Part shown: one piece after another, positions 58,575-64,000 of the stretch
Layout: each line of letters starts with the position of its first letter
Numbering within the stretch: the stretch's first letter is position 1
Assembly: GCF_003885045.1 (NCBI RefSeq)
Contig: NZ_RHJS01000002.1
Location: 3,774,501-3,838,500 of the forward strand
Direction of reading: 5' to 3'
Source: Schaedlerella arabinosiphila
Lineage (GTDB): Bacteria; Bacillota; Clostridia; Lachnospirales; Lachnospiraceae
DNA length: 64,000 nucleotides
The notes under the pieces: model-generated
Seen by the model: the letters and a program-made list of their open reading frames with translations, nothing else
Database searches by the model: none
Told to the model about the DNA's origin: nothing
Translations under genes and position numbers: made by a program

Positions 58575-59294
58575 TTAAGAAAGTTTAAAGCCCATTCCCC
58601 ATACGGTCTGTATATAAGAGTCGGTCCCGCTTTTTTTCAGCTTGGAACGGATATTGCTGATATGTACGTTGATTGTCTTGTCCTCCACAAAGTATTCTTC
58701 TCCCCATGCATACTCATAGATCATCTGCTTGCTGAAAACCCGTCTGGGATTGCGGATCAGCAGTTCCATGATCAGAAATTCATGCCTGGTCAGATCCACC
58801 CTTTCGCCTTCCGCGGTCATTTCCTGGGTGTCCGGGTTCAGCGTCCATCCGCGGTAGGTATACACATGCTGTTCATATCCGGGGTCCGCCCCACTTCCCC
58901 CCGCCGCTCCGGTTCCTGCCTCCCCGTCCTTCTTTGCCCTGTCCCGATGCCGCAGCCGGATCTGTATCCGCACCAGCAGTTCCGGAAGGTCAAAGGGCTT
59001 GCAGATGTAGTCCTCGGCTCCGGCGGACAGCACGTCTACCTTGCTGTCCAGTCCGCTTTTCGCAGACAATACGATAACCGGCGCGGTTTCTGAAAACAGG
59101 GAGACCAGCTCCTCCCCCGGTATTCCCGGAAGCATCAGATCCAAAAGCACCAGGTCGAATCTTTCCATAGAAAAAAGTAATTTTCCTTCGCTGCCGGAAA
59201 ATGCCTGGGTGCAGGAATATCCGTGCCCCTCCAGGTATTCCCGGATGATCTGGTTGTTTTGCGCGTCATCCTCCACAATCAAAATCCTCTCCAT
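58575..59294 (-). CDS. OmpR-family response regulator
   Basis: A 239-residue regulator. The receiver domain (1-115) has the acidic pocket VEDD near 7-10 and phosphorylated Asp near 51 (LLDLMLPG), with Lys in CKPFDLPELL. A glycine/alanine-rich linker precedes the winged-helix DNA-binding domain (about 145-238): LTRHEFLIMELLIRN and VEDKTINVHISNIRSKL. ATG 59294 with GGGAGAAACCGC; the longer open frame lacks such a site. It heads the operon with the ABC transporter and kinase and probably activates it. Confidence 0.9.
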   Translation of the reverse strand: MERILIVEDDAQNNQIIREYLEGHGYSCTQAFSGSEGKLLFSMERFDLVLLDLMLPGIPGEELVSLFSETAPVIVLSAKSGLDSKVDVLSAGAEDYICKPFDLPELLVRIQIRLRHRDRAKKDGEAGTGAAGGSGADPGYEQHVYTYRGWTLNPDTQEMTAEGERVDLTRHEFLIMELLIRNPRRVFSKQMIYEYAWGEEYFVEDKTINVHISNIRSKLKKSGTDSYIQTVWGMGFKLS

Positions 59295-59484
59295 GCGGTT
59301 TCTCCCTTCTCCAATCTTCCAGCCTTCAGTCCGCCGGCAGGCAAGCATTATATATGAAAAAACATTAGTTTTCATTATAGCAGAAATTTTTTGAAAAATA
59401 TATATACAAAATGCTTGCAAAAAAAATGATTCTGTGCTAGTATAAATATCGGTCACCATGAAGGCGGTGGTTGTTTATGATAGA

Positions 59485-59556
59485 GGCTCCGTGGTCAAGC
59501 GGTTAAGACATCGCCCTTTCACGGCGGTAACACGGGTTCGATTCCCGTCGGAGTCA
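59485..59556 (+). tRNA. tRNA-Glu (anticodon TTC)
   Basis: The acceptor GGCTCCG pairs with CGGAGTC (one G-U), the anticodon loop is CTTTCAC with TTC, and the T arm is CGGGTTCGATTCCCG. CCA is not encoded. Confidence 0.95.
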
Positions 59557-59591
59557 TTTTATGTTTGTAAAAAGCATATAGTATTTAGTAA

Positions 59592-59663
59592 GGCGCAGTA
59601 GCCAAGTGGTAAGGCGTGGGTCTGCAACACCCTGATTCACCGGTTCAAATCCGGTCTGCGCCT
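59592..59663 (+). tRNA. tRNA-Cys (anticodon GCA)
   Basis: The acceptor GGCGCAG pairs with CTGCGCC, the anticodon loop is CTGCAAC with GCA, and the T arm is CCGGTTCAAATCCGG. CCA is not encoded. Confidence 0.94.
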
Positions 59664-59668
59664 CTTAA

Positions 59669-59702
59669 AAAACCCCGGAATATTACATTCCGGGGTTTTT
59701 TA
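59669..59702 (+). terminator. Terminator of the tRNA operon
   Basis: ACCCCGGAAT and ATTCCGGGGT with a short loop, followed by a run of six T. Confidence 0.92.
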
Positions 59703-59798
59703 TTGCCTACTTTGTTTTACATAAGTTTTCAAGGCTTCAGGGCAAAAAAAACCACCGTCCCCACAGCCTCTATTGTCTGCAAAAACAGTGATTTCTAG

Positions 59799-59840
59799 TG
59801 CGCGATCAGGGGCTCGAACCCTGGACACCCTGATTAAGAG
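59799..59840 (-). other. Attachment site: 3' half of a tRNA-Lys (CTT) gene
   Basis: On the minus strand the sequence runs from a CTCTTAA anticodon loop (CTT) through the anticodon-stem 3' side, a perfect T arm (CAGGG-TTCGAGC-CCCTG) to acceptor ATCGCGC and discriminator A. The 5' half is absent. This is the usual footprint left where an element integrated by a tyrosine recombinase recombined into a tRNA 3' end. The integrase gene lies 400 bp away. Confidence 0.8.
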
Positions 59841-60238
59841 ACATTCAGGGATACATTTTGGCGGCAAAAATTATTCATATATTCTCACCAAGTCAATCTC
59901 CAGATTTTTCTAATTTTCATCCCAAAAAACGGCGACCAAATCGGCGACCAAGAGTTTAAGGTAATCATTAAGCATACGATATAAGCCTTGATTTTAAACA
60001 ATCTTAAACTACAGCACCCCCAACTGCCCACCAAAAATTCCCGAAATCCCGAAATCCCGTTACAAGAAATGCAGTTTTACAAACAACCAGGGCAGTTTTT
60101 CTGAAATATGATTCAAAAAAGCTGCATTTCTTCAACGGGAAAACGGGATTTCGGGATTTTTTGATTCCCAGCCTGGGGGCAGAATCACATTTGCCGCCGA
60201 TTCTGCTTATCCCCCAGTATAGGAATCAGGTTGTCAAG
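59841..60238. other. Non-coding, dyad-rich DNA between attachment site and integrase
   Basis: Two large inverted repeats are present. The first has arms of about 36 bp at 60037-60074 and 60122-60160, containing repeated ATCCCG units and AGAAATGCAG. The second has CTGGGGGCAGAATC at 60173 against GATTCT and CCCCCAG ending at 60217. The second lies just past the integrase stop and may help termination. No gene is seen. Confidence 0.7.
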
Positions 60239-61432
60239 TTATTGATTTACTGCCGGAAACAGTACATCAGACAGCTTATCTGCAACAAGATTTTGATCGT
60301 CTTGTGCGACATGTGAATATACGGAAAGAGTTATCTTCGGGTCTTTGTGTCCAGCCCTCTTCTGAACTATGTGCAATGGAATCCCCTGTGTAAGCAAAAG
60401 TGAAATTGCACTGTGTCTTGTTCCATGTAACTTGATGTGGCGCAATCCATATTTCTTTAATGTACGCATCCATTTATATGTAAAGCTCTTCGGAAGAAAA
60501 GGTTTCCCATTCTCCTGGCAAATCACTCTGTTACTGTTTTCAAACTCTTTTCCATACTTCATTCGGTTTGTTTTATACAAAAGTCTCTGTTTCTTCAACA
60601 GCTTTATTGTATAATCGCTAACTACCAGCTTTCTGTATGAACCATCTGTCTTACAGTCTTTCAAAACCGGGCATTTACTATCTGCAGATTCTACAAAGCT
60701 ATGTCGAATTGTCACAGTCTTATTTTCAAAATCAATATCCGAGAAGGAAAGTCCCAGAAGTTCTCCCCTTCGCATAATACAGTCGAAAAGTAAAGCCACC
60801 GGAAGCTCCATGTCTGTTCCCTTCACTGCCTTCTGCAGTTCCTTGATTTCTTCTACAGTATAGACATCTAAATCATGGTCGTCTAAATCTTTTCCGATTT
60901 TGATATGGTTGGTAGGATTTTTCTTGATATATTCCAACTCAACCGCTACATTTAATGCCGCCTTGAAAATCCTGTTAATGTGCTTCACTGTACTGGCTTT
61001 CAGCGGATTATCACTGGCATTCGATTTTTGCCGCCATTGATTGTATACCTGCTGAACATGTGATTTCTGCAATTTCTGTAGCTTTATTTTTCCAAACATA
61101 GGTTTTAGATATCTTTCAATTACAGATTCATAATCCCTAACCGTTGCTGGACTACTCTGTATTTTTACATAATCCCGCAGATATTCATCTAAAAATCCAG
61201 CAACCGTCTTTTCAGAAGGCATTAGCATTTCGCCTTGAAGATATTCTGCCTTCTTCATTATAAGCATTGCCTCCGCTTCTTCCCGATTCGTAGTATCTGC
61301 ACGAAAGCTAACTCTTTTTCGCTTGCCAGTTAGTGGATCTCTGCCCAGTTCTATAGTAATATCGTAATGTGTTACATGATCTTTGTTCGGGCGTGGCCGA
61401 ACAGAACCTGTTACTTTTTTTGAACTTGTCAT
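60239..61432 (-). CDS. Tyrosine recombinase (integrase)
   Basis: A 397-residue site-specific recombinase. The N-terminal arm-type DNA-binding domain (residues 10-65, YDITIELGRDPLTGKRKRVS) is followed by a SAM-like core-binding domain (70-170) and the catalytic domain. The latter has Arg221 (RRGELLGL), His336-Arg339 (HGTRH), His362 (GHKD) and nucleophile Tyr372 (SVYSHV). ATG 61432 with AAGGCAGG 9 bp upstream is preferred; a longer start is possible. It lies next to the tRNA-Lys attachment site, so it should be the integrase of the element that begins there and runs past the right edge. Composition is more AT-rich than the chromosome to the left. Confidence 0.93.
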   Translation of the reverse strand: MTSSKKVTGSVRPRPNKDHVTHYDITIELGRDPLTGKRKRVSFRADTTNREEAEAMLIMKKAEYLQGEMLMPSEKTVAGFLDEYLRDYVKIQSSPATVRDYESVIERYLKPMFGKIKLQKLQKSHVQQVYNQWRQKSNASDNPLKASTVKHINRIFKAALNVAVELEYIKKNPTNHIKIGKDLDDHDLDVYTVEEIKELQKAVKGTDMELPVALLFDCIMRRGELLGLSFSDIDFENKTVTIRHSFVESADSKCPVLKDCKTDGSYRKLVVSDYTIKLLKKQRLLYKTNRMKYGKEFENSNRVICQENGKPFLPKSFTYKWMRTLKKYGLRHIKLHGTRHSAISLLLTQGIPLHIVQKRAGHKDPKITLSVYSHVAQDDQNLVADKLSDVLFPAVNQ

Positions 61433-61574
61433 TTTTATATACCTGCCTTTCTTTATTTGAATGCCGGAAGCATCTTTCAGCGTCTCCATAATGCCTGCTC
61501 TCAAAAATCCTATTGCATTTGTACACTTGATGTTTCCGGTCTTTCACCATGTAATATTTTTATAAATCAAAAAC

Positions 61575-63392
61575 TCAATTACTGTCTCTGCCCCTATCTA
61601 TAATCTCCATATATTCGTGAACCACATAAAATCTATAGCCCTTAACTTTTCCAGTATTACCTATAACTACATTGTCGCCTAAAAATCTATCCTTCTGGCA
61701 ATGTAAAATGCCTTCCGCCTTCCATTTTTCCAAAACAATCTCTTTAGGGAAGTCCCCCTTAGACATCATTTCGCTGAAAATAATATCAGTCATAAAAATT
61801 TCCATTGATGCATTCTTGCCATTTGCTATATTTTTGGGACGCATACGTTTAATCATCCCTTTGCAGTCATTTGGTGCAATGCCCGCATCATCCGAATTAT
61901 ATATAATAAATTTAGAATAATTAATGCTGATGTACTGGCATGCATAAGCTAAAGCCCTCACCCCTATGTCTATATTTTCCGAAGTATAAACTTGTGAGTG
62001 TTCTTCAATAAATTCCTGAATCTTTTTTGTGTCTAACTGCAACTCCAATACTTCGGATGCAAGTTCGGCACCAAGAAGAATCAATGCCGCAGATTTAGAG
62101 AAACGCTCTGTTAACGGATTATATTTTCCTCTTTCTTTAGCATTTCTTATCAAAGCCTGCTGAATCGCTTCATGCTTTCTGCATAAAACATCTATAGTCT
62201 GTTTCTTTTCATATTCTAATAATTTATCGGCTATCCGCCATATCAAATGTCCATAATGATTTTCACAGACTTTTTTTATTCTATCTGCACTATCTGCGGA
62301 TTTTGTCCATGCAACATTCCGCACCTCTATACACCGTACAAAAAGTCCTGTATTCGAATCACATAGACGAAGGATACTTTTTTCCGATGTCATAAAGATT
62401 GTGGTTGAGAATGTGATTGCCCCAGCCTTCTCCAATTCCTTCGTCAATCTTCCTTTCTCTTTTCCTTGTGCTAAAGAATATAAAAGTCCTGTTGGATTTT
62501 TCTGAATCAGGCTGCCTTCATCAATCAACATAGGATATGATGAATGTATCGAATGCATGATTGCGTTGGGAGTGTCTGCAAAAGTCGTTATCATACTGTC
62601 ACCTTCAAAGGAACTTTTTGCACCTGTACTCACCGCAAAGCAACCTGCTGTAGTCTTTCCATTAGAGCTTTCTGATGCCATTGATATCAAAATATTACCA
62701 GTATGATACTCTTCCCGAAAATAATCCACCAACGGGGCAGTACATGCTACAGCTAAGATAAACTCCAAAGGCGTTTGACCGATTACTTCATTTTTAACCA
62801 TTTCACGCCATTCGGAATAGTTTCCGCACGATTGTATTTTCAATTCACCGTTGTACTTACTATCAACGTTTATACCCGTTTCCCCCAAAAAAACTCTTTT
62901 ATCTTCAAAAGTACTAAAGCCCAGTTTTTTATGAATCAATTCACGGGGTGCTTCTGGCTCTTGATTCATAATTGATGTAACCAAAGCCTGAAAAGTTTTC
63001 TTGGTAACTTGACACCCTATTTCCAAAAACTTTCCTATCGCAGTATCTGTCAAATCTTTTCTGTCAAAATAAGACTTGACTGTCATTCCATATGAATCCT
63101 TGAACGATAATAAAAATTTCCGTCCAAATGTACCTATGTCTATATACACTTTATCCAGATACACCGCTGAACCATATCGCCGGAAAACTAGATTACCTTT
63201 TCGATCTCCCTTCCATTCACCATACTGCCCATCACATATCTCAATGCTAGACACGATGACATATGTAGATTCCCTGTCATCCGCAGGCTCTGAAATCATT
63301 TGCTTTGCATCCTCTGTAGAATTTTCTTCGGAATTAATAATTCTTTTTGCTTCTTGTGGTTGCAGAGCAACCTTTTTTCGTGTTTTACCCAC
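61575..63392 (-). CDS. DUF927-like P-loop NTPase of the mobile element
   Basis: A 605-residue protein. A central ATPase core has a Walker A near residues 238-246 (SESSNGKTT) and a Walker B-like PMLIDEGS near 290, followed by a conserved sensor stretch STTIFMTSEKSIL. This is the arrangement of DUF927 proteins, which are relatives of helicase/primase-type NTPases on phages and integrative elements. The N-terminal 200 residues carry beta-rich sequence (IVSSIEICDGQYGEW). The C-terminal part has no motif I know. GTG 63392 is preferred because AAAGGA is 10 bp upstream. A replication or mobilisation role is an inference. It is divergent in composition (AT-rich) from the host genes. Confidence 0.78.
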   Translation of the reverse strand: MGKTRKKVALQPQEAKRIINSEENSTEDAKQMISEPADDRESTYVIVSSIEICDGQYGEWKGDRKGNLVFRRYGSAVYLDKVYIDIGTFGRKFLLSFKDSYGMTVKSYFDRKDLTDTAIGKFLEIGCQVTKKTFQALVTSIMNQEPEAPRELIHKKLGFSTFEDKRVFLGETGINVDSKYNGELKIQSCGNYSEWREMVKNEVIGQTPLEFILAVACTAPLVDYFREEYHTGNILISMASESSNGKTTAGCFAVSTGAKSSFEGDSMITTFADTPNAIMHSIHSSYPMLIDEGSLIQKNPTGLLYSLAQGKEKGRLTKELEKAGAITFSTTIFMTSEKSILRLCDSNTGLFVRCIEVRNVAWTKSADSADRIKKVCENHYGHLIWRIADKLLEYEKKQTIDVLCRKHEAIQQALIRNAKERGKYNPLTERFSKSAALILLGAELASEVLELQLDTKKIQEFIEEHSQVYTSENIDIGVRALAYACQYISINYSKFIIYNSDDAGIAPNDCKGMIKRMRPKNIANGKNASMEIFMTDIIFSEMMSKGDFPKEIVLEKWKAEGILHCQKDRFLGDNVVIGNTGKVKGYRFYVVHEYMEIIDRGRDSN

Positions 63393-63401
63393 ATAAAACA
63401 C

Positions 63402-63843
63402 ATCCTTTCTGATTATACTAATTCCATATGAGGAGGCAGAACCAGTGACCGGGTGCCTCTTTACACAACAAAAAAGGCACCACTAATAAATACACCAAAC
63501 AGATATACTCAAAAGTATACTCTGTCTTGTGCATATATTAGTCATGCCTTACTACTCTTAATCTATCTACTAATTTTCAAGGTGTCACTACTTGTGACTT
63601 TTCATACATTCAGACATCCCCTATGCCTTCTTCATTTAGTTTCTCATTGTGTGTTTTGTGCTCTGTTACTTTGTCCATCACAAAACCGCTGCAAATAACA
63701 GGGAAAGACTCTACATACCTTTATGAAATTGTAGATAATATTATACTACTTTTCATTTTGTATGTCAAGCATTTTTTCATCAAATTTAAAATTAAAGTTG
63801 TTAAATCATATCATGCCCTTCTACTTATCATGAATAGATATAG
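63402..63843. other. AT-rich leader region with one hairpin
   Basis: No convincing gene. A stem GGTGCCTCTTT/AAAAAGGCACC (63452-63481) lies upstream of the DUF927-like gene and may be a terminator or an attenuator on the minus strand. The rest is T-rich on the plus strand. Confidence 0.45.
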
Positions 63844-63870
63844 GGGCGGAAAACTATCCGTTTTCCGCCC
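63844..63870 (-). terminator. Terminator of the small membrane peptide gene
   Basis: GGGCGGAAAA and TTTTCCGCCC form a perfect 10-bp stem with a 7-base loop, 11 bp past the small gene's stop. Confidence 0.75.
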
Positions 63871-63880
63871 GGCTTTAACT

Positions 63881-63973
63881 TTATTTCCTTTGCCTTTTTA
63901 GCTGAACAATTATTTTTAAAGTACTGACTACTAAAGCAATTCCTTCTAATATCATCTTCGTACTATCTACCAT
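63881..63973 (-). CDS. Small single-span membrane peptide, 30 residues
   Basis: A 30-codon gene. GGAGGG stands 8 bp before the ATG and a perfect terminator hairpin follows, both strong signs of expression. The peptide has a polar start MVDSTKMI, a hydrophobic span over residues 8-24 and a basic tail KRQRK. This layout is that of type I toxin or holin-like peptides found on phages and integrative elements, but also of small regulatory membrane peptides; identity is not proven. It lies inside the integrated element near the window edge. Confidence 0.55.
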   Translation of the reverse strand: MVDSTKMILEGIALVVSTLKIIVQLKRQRK

Positions 63974-64000
63974 CTCTTAGCCCTCCATTTCTTCCCACAG

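Noticed and set aside
59799..59840. Functional tRNA gene
   Set aside because: Only the 3' half from the anticodon loop onward is present; no D arm or 5' acceptor strand precedes it.

Overview
The window reads as part of the chromosome of an anaerobic, gut-type Firmicute, most likely a Lachnospiraceae/Clostridium cluster XIV member. The basis is AGGAGG-type ribosome binding sites with sigma-A promoters, an HdrB-like protein, an EcfA1-EcfA2-EcfT/TruA block, several local sugar-utilisation operons each with its own regulator, and the general style of the proteins. The species cannot be named from the sequence alone.

Left part (1-13 kb): an HdrB-like gene cut by the edge and a malate/lactate dehydrogenase; a 1011-residue WYL-like/SF1 helicase/nuclease fusion; a YczE-type membrane protein beside a 203-bp palindromic repeat; an alpha-galactoside set (AraC regulator, GPH symporter, GH36 alpha-galactosidase); then an AT-rich, tightly coupled four-gene operon of unknown function (11264-12993).

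Carbohydrate part (13-40 kb): a hexitol PTS locus (mtlA, mtlR, mtlF, fruK and a zinc-type dehydrogenase) with two promoters of identical design, each carrying the same upstream palindrome; a fructan/fructo-oligosaccharide locus (GH32, two ABC permeases, binding lipoprotein, LacI regulator) split by an IS1634-family element with an exact 165-166 bp target duplication; a lipase-like hydrolase; and a hexuronate regulon in two opposed operons (uxaA-uxaB, and dctP-dctQ-dctM-uxaC) around a LacI regulator. The two uronate promoters are near copies of each other and each carries a TGTAAG-type operator. An AAA_14/DUF4143 ATPase with four upstream 33-bp iterons sits inside this region.

Nucleoside, purine and housekeeping part (40-51 kb): a second, shorter copy of the palindromic repeat; cdd-udp; an NCS2 purine/pyrimidine permease; a three-subunit molybdenum hydroxylase (xdh-type) with a Crp/Fnr regulator; truA and the ECF transporter energising module.

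Signalling and mobile part (51-64 kb): a three-gene phosphorelay (REC-HD-GYP regulator, Hpt protein, double-receiver hybrid kinase); a response regulator/ABC transporter/kinase set of the antimicrobial-peptide-resistance type; tRNA-Glu and tRNA-Cys; then the left end of an integrated element. That end is marked by the 3' half of a tRNA-Lys gene (attachment site), dyad-rich DNA, a tyrosine integrase, a DUF927-like P-loop NTPase and a 30-residue membrane peptide. The element continues past the right edge.
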